64,000 nt of DNA. It comes from Schleiferiaceae bacterium. GTDB taxonomy: Bacteria > Bacteroidota > Bacteroidia > Flavobacteriales > Schleiferiaceae. Shown here one piece after another: positions 37,680 through 47,344 of the stretch. The stretch spans positions 186,001 through 250,000 of the forward strand of contig JAGYIN010000001.1 of assembly GCA_018402665.1 (NCBI GenBank), in the 5' to 3' direction. Below the pieces are notes generated by a model that saw nothing but the letters and a program-made list of their open reading frames with translations, was not told the DNA's origin and searched no databases. Position numbers and translations under genes: made by a program. Within the stretch, counting starts at the first letter, position 1, and each line of letters opens with the position of its first letter.

Positions 37680-38357
37680 ATGGCTTTAGTCGCATTAAAA
37701 AACGCCTCGATTTTTCAAGGCAAACACCTGGTGCTTAGCGCAGTAAACTTCGAAATTGCTGCAGGCGAATTTGTATACCTTATAGGACAGACAGGGTCTG
37801 GGAAAAGCTCCGTTTTGAAAACGCTTTACGGTGACTTGCCTTTAACGCAAGGAGAAGGCCACGTAGCCGACCATGCGCTCAATGGACTAAAGGATAAACA
37901 TATCCCTGCTTTACGCCGCGATTTAGGTATCGTCTTTCAAGACTTTCAGTTGCTCAGCGACCGAAGCGTTGAAGGCAACTTAGATTTTGTTTTGCGCGCT
38001 ACAGGTTGGAAAGACAAGGAAGCACGTTCGAAGAGAATTGTAGAAGTCTTATCCTTAGTAGGTATGCAGCACAAAAAGCACAAAAGCACTTTTGAAATAT
38101 CGGGTGGAGAACAGCAAAGGGTTGCCATAGCACGCGCCCTTTTGAACGACCCAAAAATTATACTTGCGGATGAACCCACAGGTAATTTAGACCCCCGCAC
38201 CTCAGAAGAAATCATGAGTTTATTGCTGAGCCTAACGGAACAAGGCAAGGCCGTTTTAATGGCCACACATGATTTCCAATTGATCCATAAATACGCGAAT
38301 CGTACGTTAAAAGTCGAAAATGGCAGCGTAAGTAGCACACAAGTACAAGCTTTCTAA
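37680..38357 (+). CDS. ftsE: cell-division ATP-binding protein FtsE-like
   Basis: 225 aa ABC ATPase. Walker A GQTGSGKSSVL (~36-46), Q-loop GIVFQDFQLLSDRSV (a strong FtsE mark), signature ISGGEQQRVAIARALL, Walker B IILADEPTGNLDP and H-loop MATHDFQLI. FtsE works with the membrane protein FtsX to control peptidoglycan hydrolases at the septum or in the periplasm. No ftsX lies next to it; in this window the neighbour is a glycosyltransferase 6 bases downstream. A LolD/MacB-type ATPase is possible, since they share this sequence pattern, but the FQDFQLL motif favours FtsE. Confidence 0.85.
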   Translation: MALVALKNASIFQGKHLVLSAVNFEIAAGEFVYLIGQTGSGKSSVLKTLYGDLPLTQGEGHVADHALNGLKDKHIPALRRDLGIVFQDFQLLSDRSVEGNLDFVLRATGWKDKEARSKRIVEVLSLVGMQHKKHKSTFEISGGEQQRVAIARALLNDPKIILADEPTGNLDPRTSEEIMSLLLSLTEQGKAVLMATHDFQLIHKYANRTLKVENGSVSSTQVQAF

Positions 38358-38363
38358 AATCCT

Positions 38364-39278
38364 TTGGAAGCGCCTATTAAAAATACGCTCAGCATCTGCA
38401 TCGCCTGTTACGGCGATGACCTCAGCGCACTCCTGCAAGCCCTCCACTTAGGAAAGCAAGCCCTGCCCGAAGGCTGGACCGCAGAAATCATTGCCGGCGA
38501 CCAACACCCGGAACCCGCCGCTCAAGCAGAGCAATGGGAAACCCACTACGGGTTGCATTACCTCCACCACCCTAATGGTCTAGGGCGCAGCAATAACAGA
38601 AACACCATTGCTAAAGCCTCGACTGGAAATTATTTATTGTTCTTGGATGCCGATGCACTACCGGTTCGACCAGAACAATTTTTAAAGTCCTATTGCCTAG
38701 TCCTTGATAATGCGGAAGTCGTCGTCGGGGGAACAGCCTACCAGCTCGGCCGCACGAGTCTTCGCCATGCGATCGGTCAACGAAAAGAAGCCGTACCTGC
38801 AATCAAGCGTGCACGAAGCCCTCATGCGAACTTTAGCGCATTTAATTTCGCTATTGCACGCGCTACTTTCTTACAACATCCTTTTGATGAGCGTCTAAAA
38901 CAATATGGGCACGAAGACACCTTATTCGGGCAAGAATTGCGGTACGCTTGCAAAACCGTGGTACACATTGACAATCCAGCCTACCATTTAGACGGTGATA
39001 GCGACGCGGAATTTCTTGAGAAAACGGAGGTTGCGATAGATAATCTTGCTGACCTTATACGCAGCGGTAAAATTGACGAAGAGGTCCGACTATTTGCCGT
39101 CTACCGAAAACTTCAACGGACCGGAGTTTTATATTTGATCCAACTTCTTCGCATTCTGTTTGCGAGCAGCATACGGGCATTGCTGATCGGCGGCGTAAGA
39201 AGTGTCTTGCTTTTCGATTTTTACAAGCTGCTCCGTTTGTCTGGACACACTATAAAAATTGGGCGTAGAAATTTCTAA
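38364..39278 (+). CDS. family 2 glycosyltransferase
   Basis: 304 aa, apparently starting at TTG 38364; no ATG is found near the N-terminus, and the ftsE stop lies 6 bases before in the same frame. GT-A fold: NTLSICIACYGDDLSALLQAL, NGLGRSNNRNTIAKAS, and the metal-binding FLDADALP (~91-98). A later EDTLFGQEL (~193-201) fits the catalytic acid region. The C-terminal ~60 residues hold a hydrophobic patch, so it may be membrane associated. Co-transcribed with ftsE. Its end overlaps the convergent glycosyltransferase gene by 29 bases. Confidence 0.87.
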   Translation: MEAPIKNTLSICIACYGDDLSALLQALHLGKQALPEGWTAEIIAGDQHPEPAAQAEQWETHYGLHYLHHPNGLGRSNNRNTIAKASTGNYLLFLDADALPVRPEQFLKSYCLVLDNAEVVVGGTAYQLGRTSLRHAIGQRKEAVPAIKRARSPHANFSAFNFAIARATFLQHPFDERLKQYGHEDTLFGQELRYACKTVVHIDNPAYHLDGDSDAEFLEKTEVAIDNLADLIRSGKIDEEVRLFAVYRKLQRTGVLYLIQLLRILFASSIRALLIGGVRSVLLFDFYKLLRLSGHTIKIGRRNF

Positions 39279-40353
39279 GCGGAATGCACTCTTTTTCCCA
39301 ACTCAAAGCTTCTTGAGCATGCTTTAACCCTGGTTCGTAAGCTTCTCGATGTTCAGCAACAGCAGCTATTGATCTTCGTAAAGCCAAAATATTGTCTACA
39401 TGTACCGTGAGTCCAACATTGTAATCTTCAACAATCCGCTTTACCTCAACCACGCGAGAAGTCACCACTGGGGTGTTGCAGTGGATGTAGTCAAAAAGTT
39501 TGTTTGGGAGCGAAAAGCGGTAATTAATGTTTGAATCTTTATCTAGGCTTAAACCCACGTCAGCAGTGGCCGTATAATGCAATAATTGGTCATAAGGCAT
39601 GCGGTCAATAAATTTCACTTTCTCCTGCCAACCTTCTTGAGCTACTTTTTCTTTTAAACCTGGAATAGCATCACCACTACCCACTAAAAGCAAAAGCCAT
39701 CCTTCCATCCCAACTACCGCAGCTACCGCTTCCTCGAGTCCCCGGTCAACGTTCATACCAGAACCTTGATTTATTGCGATCCGCAAATGCTCTGGCAGTC
39801 CTAATTCACGCCTGGTTTTAGGCTCAAAAGCGCGCGGTTTGGGACTTATGTTTCGAAACACCTGAGGCCGAATACCGTAATCCTTTTCATAGAGGTCTGC
39901 AATGCTTTCATTAACGGTCCACACGTTCAACAGCTTAGGAAAAATGCTACGCTCTACGGCAAGCCAAACTTTTTTCACCCACCTTCCCTGAATCTCAGGT
40001 ACTCCACAGAAATATTCATGACTGTCGTATACAAGCGGAGTGTTGTAGATGCGGGATATGAGATAAGACGGAAGCAATGTATCGAGATCATTCGACAGCA
40101 CTACCGATGCCCTGTTCCGCAAGAGAAAGAAAAATAAACGCACCTGAAATTCTGCGTAAAACAGACCGCCTCTTTTAAAAAATAATCGCATTCGTGTCGT
40201 CGTGTACGTTCGATCAAGCGGCACGCTATTCGGCAATAACCGCCCCACCCAATGCACATTGTACCCCAATTCCAACAAGAGCATAGCCACCTTATGTACG
40301 CGGTTGTCCGTACTGATATCATTGGTGGTGGAAAGAATGATCTTTTTAGACAT
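39250..40353 (-). CDS. family 4-type glycosyltransferase
   Basis: 367 aa, GT-B fold. N-terminal half has TTNDISTDNRVHKVAMLLLELGYNV and VYDSHEYFCGVPEIQ. The C-terminal half has the nucleotide-sugar site: NQGSGMNVDRGLEEA, LLLVGSGDAIPGLKEK, and LPNKLFDYIHCNTPVVTS (~297-314). It belongs with GT4 enzymes of LPS or capsule synthesis; donor and acceptor are unknown. It ends inside the convergent family 2 gene and is divergent from queA by 61 bases. Confidence 0.88.
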   Translation of the reverse strand: MSKKIILSTTNDISTDNRVHKVAMLLLELGYNVHWVGRLLPNSVPLDRTYTTTRMRLFFKRGGLFYAEFQVRLFFFLLRNRASVVLSNDLDTLLPSYLISRIYNTPLVYDSHEYFCGVPEIQGRWVKKVWLAVERSIFPKLLNVWTVNESIADLYEKDYGIRPQVFRNISPKPRAFEPKTRRELGLPEHLRIAINQGSGMNVDRGLEEAVAAVVGMEGWLLLLVGSGDAIPGLKEKVAQEGWQEKVKFIDRMPYDQLLHYTATADVGLSLDKDSNINYRFSLPNKLFDYIHCNTPVVTSRVVEVKRIVEDYNVGLTVHVDNILALRRSIAAVAEHREAYEPGLKHAQEALSWEKECIPLRNFYAQFL

Positions 40354-40389
40354 GCGAGAATTCGTTCTTCAGGTAAAGGTAGCGATACC

Positions 40390-40397
40390 TACATTTG
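40390..40397 (+). promoter_or_regulatory. -7 promoter box (TACATTTG) of queA
   Basis: Perfect TAnnTTTG box 17 bases before the ATG at 40415. Supports 40415 as the true start rather than any upstream in-frame codon. Confidence 0.55.
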
Positions 40398-40414
40398 CAA
40401 CGAGCGAATTTACC

Positions 40415-41593
40415 ATGCAAAAGTCCGATTTCGATTACCTACTTCCCGAACACCGCATCGCAACACACCCATTGGAACAACGTGATGCGAGCAAACTTCT
40501 TGTGTATCGTGATGGTAAAATTGAAGACCAACGGTTCTCGGAACTTCCTGATCTTCTTCCTGAAAATTCCCAACTCATTTTCAACAATACGAGAGTCGTT
40601 AAAGCGCGTCTTCATTTTACAAAGACCGAAGGTGCCAAACCCATCGAAGTGTTTTGTCTGGGGCCGTATCAAATGAGCGTTGAAGATAGCATGAACGCCA
40701 CGCGCCAGATACAATTCGAATGTCTCGTTGGGAATCTCAAACGCTGGAAAGATCATGCGCTACACCTGAATCTAGGCGACGGACTGGTCCTTACTGCAGA
40801 AAAAGGAATCCGCATAGGTCACGCTTTCGTCATCCACTTCAGCTGGAACAACGACACCGCATTTAGTAAGGTATTGGAAATCGCGGGTAAAATTCCGCTA
40901 CCGCCTTACATGAACAGGGATGCAGAAAATGCAGATGTTGAACGGTACCAAACCGTGTATGCGGCAAGCAACGGATCCGTGGCTGCACCAACGGCTGGAT
41001 TGCATTTTACCCCAAGGGTATTCGATCAGTTAACGACGAACCATCACCAGTGGTTTGAAGTTACGCTGCACGTAGGCGCCGGGACCTTCAAGCCTTTAGA
41101 CGATGGCGAAGTTGAAAAACACGAAATGCATTCAGAGGAATTGCTTTTAAGTCGCGATTGGTTGAAAGACTACCTCGCTCACAAAGGCACAAGATTCGCT
41201 GTTGGAACGACGAGTTTAAGAACGTTAGAAAGCTGCCATTGGATGGGAGTGAAACTATTACAAGGTCAGCCTTTAGAGGATTTAGGCCAATTCGAAGCAT
41301 ACTCTTTAGCCGCTAACTACAGTACTGAGGAAGCCTATGCTGCGCTTTTGGAGTATTTGGAAACCAACAATATACATTCGGTTGCATTAAGAACGCAGTT
41401 GATGATTAAGCCGGGCTATCGCATTAAATCGGTTCAAGGAATCCTTACCAATTTCCATCAACCCGGCTCAACCCTCCTTCTTTTAGTCAGCGCTGGAATC
41501 GGGAAGCACTGGAAAGAGGTTTACCAACATGCCCTTGAGAATGAGTATCGCTTTTTAAGTTACGGCGACTCTTCATTGTTGTACTTTGATTAA
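40415..41593 (+). CDS. queA: tRNA preQ1(34) S-adenosylmethionine ribosyltransferase-isomerase
   Basis: 392 aa from the ATG at 40415 (MQKSDFDYLLPEHRIATHPLEQRDASKLLV). Conserved blocks: LIFNNTRVVKARL, GKIPLPPYMNR, ERYQTVYA, GSVAAPTAGLHFT, HVGAGTFKPL, VGTTSLRTLES, and NFHQPGSTLLLLVSAG near the end. QueA moves the ribosyl part of SAM to preQ1 at tRNA position 34, the penultimate step to queuosine. In-frame codons back to 40202 lie across the divergent gene and lack queA similarity. The following EEP-fold gene starts 64 bases later. Confidence 0.96.
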   Translation: MQKSDFDYLLPEHRIATHPLEQRDASKLLVYRDGKIEDQRFSELPDLLPENSQLIFNNTRVVKARLHFTKTEGAKPIEVFCLGPYQMSVEDSMNATRQIQFECLVGNLKRWKDHALHLNLGDGLVLTAEKGIRIGHAFVIHFSWNNDTAFSKVLEIAGKIPLPPYMNRDAENADVERYQTVYAASNGSVAAPTAGLHFTPRVFDQLTTNHHQWFEVTLHVGAGTFKPLDDGEVEKHEMHSEELLLSRDWLKDYLAHKGTRFAVGTTSLRTLESCHWMGVKLLQGQPLEDLGQFEAYSLAANYSTEEAYAALLEYLETNNIHSVALRTQLMIKPGYRIKSVQGILTNFHQPGSTLLLLVSAGIGKHWKEVYQHALENEYRFLSYGDSSLLYFD

Positions 41594-41657
41594 ATGTTGA
41601 TACCCTACATTTTTCAACATCGGATATCACTAAGCAGAAAACCGCCGTTATGAGCAA

Positions 41658-42608
41658 ATGCGGTGTATTCTTTCGACGTATTGCTTAGTGCTCTCGCTGT
41701 GTTCCCATTCGGGCTGCGCACAACACATCCTCTTTTACAATGTCGAGAACCTCTTCGATACCTTGCACGATCGCGGTAAAAACGACCTGGGTTTCACGCC
41801 AACAGGAGCCTATGGGTATGGAAGCGCCACCTATTTCCTTAAAATCCGGCAAACCGCCCGAGCGCTTCGCGCAGCAATCAACCTTACTGAACAAACCATT
41901 GACATCATTGCGGTCGCTGAAGTAGAAAATAGAACGGTATTGCTCGATTTAGCTAAACATAAAGCCATCAAAGACCAAGGTCCCTGGCAGGTTGTTCATT
42001 ACGACAGTCCTGACCATAGGGGGATTGACTGTGCCGCCTTGATCAACACCTCGACCACTCGCATGGTTGATAGCAGAACCATTTCCTACAGCTCACCGCA
42101 CTATAAGTCAAGGGATGCGCTGCTATTAATGACCAGGAGTACCTCCATGCAAGATAGTGTGGATGTAACGAGCGTTATCGTTCATCTGCCATCAAAAAGA
42201 GGTGGTGCCTCACAAAGTGCGCCTTTTCGAAAAATGGCGCTTCAAGCAGTTATGAATGAACTGGATCGGGATAGCGCTCAAAACCAATTAATAATTGGCG
42301 ATTTTAACGATATAGCTTCTGCGGATTTCTTTCAAGACGAAATACATCGCGGTTGGAATACCCCTGCTTTTTTATATCCAAAAAACATAAGCGGAACCTA
42401 TAAGTTTCAAGGCCGCTGGCAGCACATTGATCTCGCTCTTTACCGGGGCAAAATTCGATATTCCGGAGAAATTCTCGCACCACCACTTTTACTAGAACCA
42501 GATACTAAATGGGGCGGCTATAAACCAAAGAGAGCCTTTTTAGGCACCTTCTACACTTACGGATTCTCAGACCATCTACCCGTTTACATATTTAATGTAA
42601 TTGATTGA
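41658..42608 (+). CDS. secreted endonuclease/exonuclease/phosphatase-fold protein
   Basis: 316 aa with a signal peptide (MRCILSTYCLVLSLCSHSGCAQ; the SGC end could be a lipobox). EEP domain: ILFYNVENLFDTL (~24-36), VAEVENR (metal Glu, ~90-96), RGIDCAALIN, IIGDFNDIASADFF (~208-221), and closing FSDHLPVYIF (~303-312). This is the VENLFD type of Bacteroidota, often annotated as endonuclease; true substrate (DNA, phospholipid or phosphate ester) not assignable. It lies between queA and the Omp28-like gene. Confidence 0.87.
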   Translation: MRCILSTYCLVLSLCSHSGCAQHILFYNVENLFDTLHDRGKNDLGFTPTGAYGYGSATYFLKIRQTARALRAAINLTEQTIDIIAVAEVENRTVLLDLAKHKAIKDQGPWQVVHYDSPDHRGIDCAALINTSTTRMVDSRTISYSSPHYKSRDALLLMTRSTSMQDSVDVTSVIVHLPSKRGGASQSAPFRKMALQAVMNELDRDSAQNQLIIGDFNDIASADFFQDEIHRGWNTPAFLYPKNISGTYKFQGRWQHIDLALYRGKIRYSGEILAPPLLLEPDTKWGGYKPKRAFLGTFYTYGFSDHLPVYIFNVID

Positions 42609-42654
42609 TTATTTTTCGATAAATTAGTCTCTTGATAAAGACCTATTTCGACTT

Positions 42655-43659
42655 ATGAAAAAATTAATCGCATTAAGCGCTGTTTTCGGCGCATTATTCC
42701 TCACTTCATGTGAGACTGGAGGTCCTGAACCAGCACCTGCGACGTACCCTGGAGACTCACTAACGGTTACAGGCGTTGTTCGTCCGTTGGTGATTGAAAC
42801 TACGGGTGCTTGGTGTCAATACTGCCCCAATGGTGCAGAAATCATGACCATGCTCGACGGAGTATTGGGTGATAGCGTTGTGCTTATAGCGAATCACGTT
42901 GGTGACTGGTTCTCAACTGATAACGCAGCTTCGTCTAAATTTGACGAAAATTTCCCAACCTCTGGTGTGCCTAACTTTTATGTAAACAACACCGACGTAG
43001 GTCAAAGCCCGGCTACTGCCGCTGCTGCAGCTACTATGGCGGAAGTTGCTTTTAGCCTCGAAGCAGATGTTATGCTCAACGACGCAGGTACGAGCTTTAC
43101 AGTGTACCCTCGCGTAAAAGTGCTAGAGACAAAAACTGAGAACATCTACATGGTTCAATCCTACCTATTATTGAACGGTGTTGTCGCGAAAGATTATGGC
43201 AACGGTGTAGATTTGAATCAAGTGAGTTCACTTCCTAAAGTAAGTACAGGATCTGGAGCAACACCAACAACTTGGGCGCAAGATGCTGCTGTAGTTGCAG
43301 GCGTTCCGTTAATCACTTCAGGTACGACCTACACACACGATGAGGTACTTTACCGTCACGCGACTACTGCTGTTGTAGGCTGGCTAGAAAGTTCGGATGC
43401 TGCGACTAGTGATACTACAATGACTACATTGGGTCCATGGGGTATGAACTTAGGTGATATCAATCCTTTAGGTAATGCCTATGCAGCTGGAGATATCTAC
43501 GGAACGCGTTATACGCCATTCCAGTTCCATATCGAAAAACCAACACTACCTGCCGGTATGGAAGCTGATTTCAGTGTAGCAACAATCATTTGGGAACTGC
43601 GTCAAGACGGTTCAGGAGACTATGATTATATCAATGGTGTTGTGACTCACGTTAACTAA
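42655..43659 (+). CDS. Omp28-related outer-membrane lipoprotein with a CxxC motif
   Basis: 334 aa. Lipoprotein signal MKKLIALSAVFGALFLTSC (lipobox Cys19). Residues ~45-140 have a thioredoxin-like feel with ETTGAWCQYCPNGAEIM (Cys-Gln-Tyr-Cys), as in the Omp28 family of Porphyromonas and relatives. The rest is beta-rich. Codon use and composition (Ala/Gly/Thr rich, clean promoter-proximal start) suggest good expression. A GAAA-loop terminator follows directly. Function is not established; surface adhesion or redox roles have been proposed for the family. Confidence 0.88.
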   Translation: MKKLIALSAVFGALFLTSCETGGPEPAPATYPGDSLTVTGVVRPLVIETTGAWCQYCPNGAEIMTMLDGVLGDSVVLIANHVGDWFSTDNAASSKFDENFPTSGVPNFYVNNTDVGQSPATAAAAATMAEVAFSLEADVMLNDAGTSFTVYPRVKVLETKTENIYMVQSYLLLNGVVAKDYGNGVDLNQVSSLPKVSTGSGATPTTWAQDAAVVAGVPLITSGTTYTHDEVLYRHATTAVVGWLESSDAATSDTTMTTLGPWGMNLGDINPLGNAYAAGDIYGTRYTPFQFHIEKPTLPAGMEADFSVATIIWELRQDGSGDYDYINGVVTHVN

Positions 43660-43678
43660 GCCAACAAAAAAACATAGT

Positions 43679-43710
43679 AAAGCCTCGCAGGAAACTGCGG
43701 GGCTTTTTTT
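43679..43710 (+). terminator. rho-independent terminator after the Omp28-like gene
   Basis: AAAGCCTCGCAG and CTGCGGGGCTTT pair (one wobble) around a GAAA loop, followed by seven T, 19 bases past the stop. Confidence 0.88.
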
Positions 43711-43780
43711 ATATTTCAAAGATGCCATTTCTTCTCTACATATTTCTGAAGATTAGCGTTTGCTTGGAACTACCTCAAAG

Positions 43781-43837
43781 CGATCGGAAGGTTCACGGGA
43801 GGACCAACCATTATTGGCTTCGAGAACCGGACCGTCG
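43781..43837. other. imperfect inverted repeat / structured element between two terminators
   Basis: The ~135 bases between the Omp28 and yidC terminators hold no convincing gene. They can fold as nested arms: CGA-CGG-GGTTC (43781-43794, one bulged T) with GAACC-CCG-TCG (43824-43837), and an inner CCAA/TTGG pair (43804-43817). On the plus strand it runs straight into the terminator at 43845. Possibly a small RNA or a repeat unit; no -7 box was found. Confidence 0.25.
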
Positions 43838-43844
43838 AATTGTG

Positions 43845-43885
43845 CTAACAAAAAAGCCCCGCCTAAGGCGGGGCTTTTTTGTTAG
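43845..43885. terminator. perfect bidirectional terminator after yidC
   Basis: A 20-base perfect inverted repeat around a single central base, with GCCCCGCC/GGCGGGGC core flanked by A6 and T6, so it can stop transcription on both strands. It ends pyrG-yidC, 15 bases past the yidC stop. Confidence 0.92.
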
Positions 43886-43899
43886 GGCGGACTCCCCTA

Positions 43900-45684
43900 T
43901 TATTTTCTACGCTGCGATCTGTTAAGATTCTGCTGGCGTTGCATTTCTTCTAAGCGAGCCTGAAACTTACTATTTTTCTTTTCACCTTTCGGCTGCGCCT
44001 TTTTGGCTTCAATTTTAGCAAGAATCGCTTCGTCATTGACGCTTTTACGGATTCCCCACTGCATAGCAAAGGTTACGATATTACTCAAGAAGTAATAGTA
44101 CGTAAGTCCCGCAGGGTAACTATTTAGAACAAACATGAACATTAACGGCATCACGTACATGATGATTTGCATCTGCTTCATCTGCTCGCTTGAACCGGTA
44201 CCTGCAGTCATTTGCTGATTCATTCTAGTATAAAGAATGGTTGACGCAGTCATGAGCAACGTGAAAATCGAAATATGATTTCCGTAGAAGGTGCTGATCA
44301 GAGGGATGTGTTGATCCCATGAAATAAGTGCATCATAGGTACTTAAATCTGTGGCCCAAAGGAAACTTTCACCCCGTAGTTCTATCGACGCGGGGAAGAA
44401 TCGGAACATGGCAATCAAAATCGGCATCTGAACAATCACCGGGATACAACCCCCTAAAGGATTCACACCTGCCTCTTTATACAAAGCCATTTGTGCTTGC
44501 TGTTTAGCGACCGCATCTTTCTCTCCGAATTTCTTATTCATCTCGTCCAATTGCGGCTTAAGCACACGCATTTTAGCCATAGAACGGTAAGACGCGAAAG
44601 TCAATGGCGACATGGCTCCTTTAATGATAAGGACCATAATGAGGATGATTAAACCGTAACCTAAGCCGTAACCTTCAAGCCAATTAAAGATGGGCACAAC
44701 AACCCCTCGACCAATCCAGCCAAAGATTCCCCAGCCGAAATTAATCACCTTCTCGTAGCCTTGATTGTAGTCTTTAAGCGTCTGGTAATGGTTGGGACCT
44801 ATATAAAAAGTAAACGGCAAGGTGTAGGAACCGTCAACTGATGTATTCAACGTAGCTGTGCTCGAGAACTTCTTAACGATACTCTCGTCTTCATCACCGC
44901 CATTCACCGTGGCTGCTTGCACTTCGGAAAAACCAGCTTCAGGGTGTGCTATAAAAGAAAAGAAATGCTGCTTTTGCGCGAGCCAATCCACAGCTCCAAG
45001 CGCTTCACTATCATCACCACCTCGACCACTCATGTTCTCAATATCACCATCTTCAGTGACTTTGTACGAATAGGTCGAATACACGCGCTCATTACTAATA
45101 CCTTTTTCCGTACGCTTGGCTGTACGCTCCCAAAAGAGTTGGGGTTTACCAGCAGCTGCTGCAGTGCCACTCACAACCCATGAAAAATCGAAGCCGCTCT
45201 CAGGTAGCGTGATACGAACCTTTGTCTCACCATCACTTAGAACCACGCCGGATGAAGTACGCGAATCCACAGTAAATCCTTTTTGACCAAGGCTTTCCGC
45301 ACCTGGTAAAATCAAATCCATTGTCTGATTCTCATTCACTACATAAAGCGGTAAGCTGTCATAGGTCTGGTAGTCTTTTAATTGAGCTGAAACCATTTTT
45401 GCCCCCAGCGTACTAAAGGTCAATTTTAGATCATTATTCTCAATAACGAATTCTTCCGCTACAAACGCGCTGCTATCAACAACGGCTGTAGCATTTTCTG
45501 TAACCGCATCTAAAACGAGGAGTTCCGATTCAGTTGGCATCACCTGAGACTCTTCTACTTTAGGTACTGCGGCCTCTTCCGGTGCATTTTTACTTTGCCA
45601 CCAGCCAAAAACTCCCATGATGGTAGCGATCAGCACAAACCCAATAATTTGGTTTTTATCTAGCCCTTTATTTTGGTTCTCCAT
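43900..45684 (-). CDS. yidC: membrane protein insertase YidC
   Basis: 594 aa. N-terminal membrane helix (IIGFVLIATIMGVFGWW, ~10-26), a large periplasmic beta-sandwich domain (~60-330), then the conserved insertase core with helices at ~345-370, ~415-435 and ~470-540. Core motifs: SYRSMAKMRVLKPQLDEM, NPLGGCIPVIVQMPILIAMF, and LMFMFVLNSYPAGLTYYYFLSN (abridged). The tail is basic (NLNRSQRRK). It inserts and folds inner-membrane proteins with or without SecYEG. It follows pyrG by 3 bases. Confidence 0.96.
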   Translation of the reverse strand: MENQNKGLDKNQIIGFVLIATIMGVFGWWQSKNAPEEAAVPKVEESQVMPTESELLVLDAVTENATAVVDSSAFVAEEFVIENNDLKLTFSTLGAKMVSAQLKDYQTYDSLPLYVVNENQTMDLILPGAESLGQKGFTVDSRTSSGVVLSDGETKVRITLPESGFDFSWVVSGTAAAAGKPQLFWERTAKRTEKGISNERVYSTYSYKVTEDGDIENMSGRGGDDSEALGAVDWLAQKQHFFSFIAHPEAGFSEVQAATVNGGDEDESIVKKFSSTATLNTSVDGSYTLPFTFYIGPNHYQTLKDYNQGYEKVINFGWGIFGWIGRGVVVPIFNWLEGYGLGYGLIILIMVLIIKGAMSPLTFASYRSMAKMRVLKPQLDEMNKKFGEKDAVAKQQAQMALYKEAGVNPLGGCIPVIVQMPILIAMFRFFPASIELRGESFLWATDLSTYDALISWDQHIPLISTFYGNHISIFTLLMTASTILYTRMNQQMTAGTGSSEQMKQMQIIMYVMPLMFMFVLNSYPAGLTYYYFLSNIVTFAMQWGIRKSVNDEAILAKIEAKKAQPKGEKKNSKFQARLEEMQRQQNLNRSQRRK

Positions 45685-45687
45685 TTC

Positions 45688-47304
<1,617 letters not shown>

Positions 47305-47319
47305 TCATTTGAAACAGGG

Positions 47320-47327
47320 CAAAAGTA
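47320..47327 (-). promoter_or_regulatory. -7 promoter box (TACTTTTG) of pyrG-yidC
   Basis: Perfect TAnnTTTG box on the minus strand, 18 bases before the pyrG ATG. Confidence 0.5.
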
Positions 47328-47344
47328 CCTCTTTTCTCGCCTAA

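Noticed and set aside
40202-40414. N-terminal extension of queA by 71 codons
   Set aside because: It overlaps the divergent glycosyltransferase gene, and a -7 promoter box lies at 40390-40397 just before the ATG at 40415, where QueA similarity begins.
43781-43837. Possible tRNA or SRP RNA (GGTTCTCGAAGCC on the minus strand looks like a T-loop)
   Set aside because: No acceptor stem, anticodon arm or CCA-side fits a cloverleaf, and the SRP GGAAGC/tetraloop pattern is absent.
43722-43925. 67-codon plus-strand ORF between the Omp28 and yidC genes
   Set aside because: It reads through the perfect bidirectional terminator at 43845-43885 and into the yidC 3' end; its product has no recognisable composition or signal.
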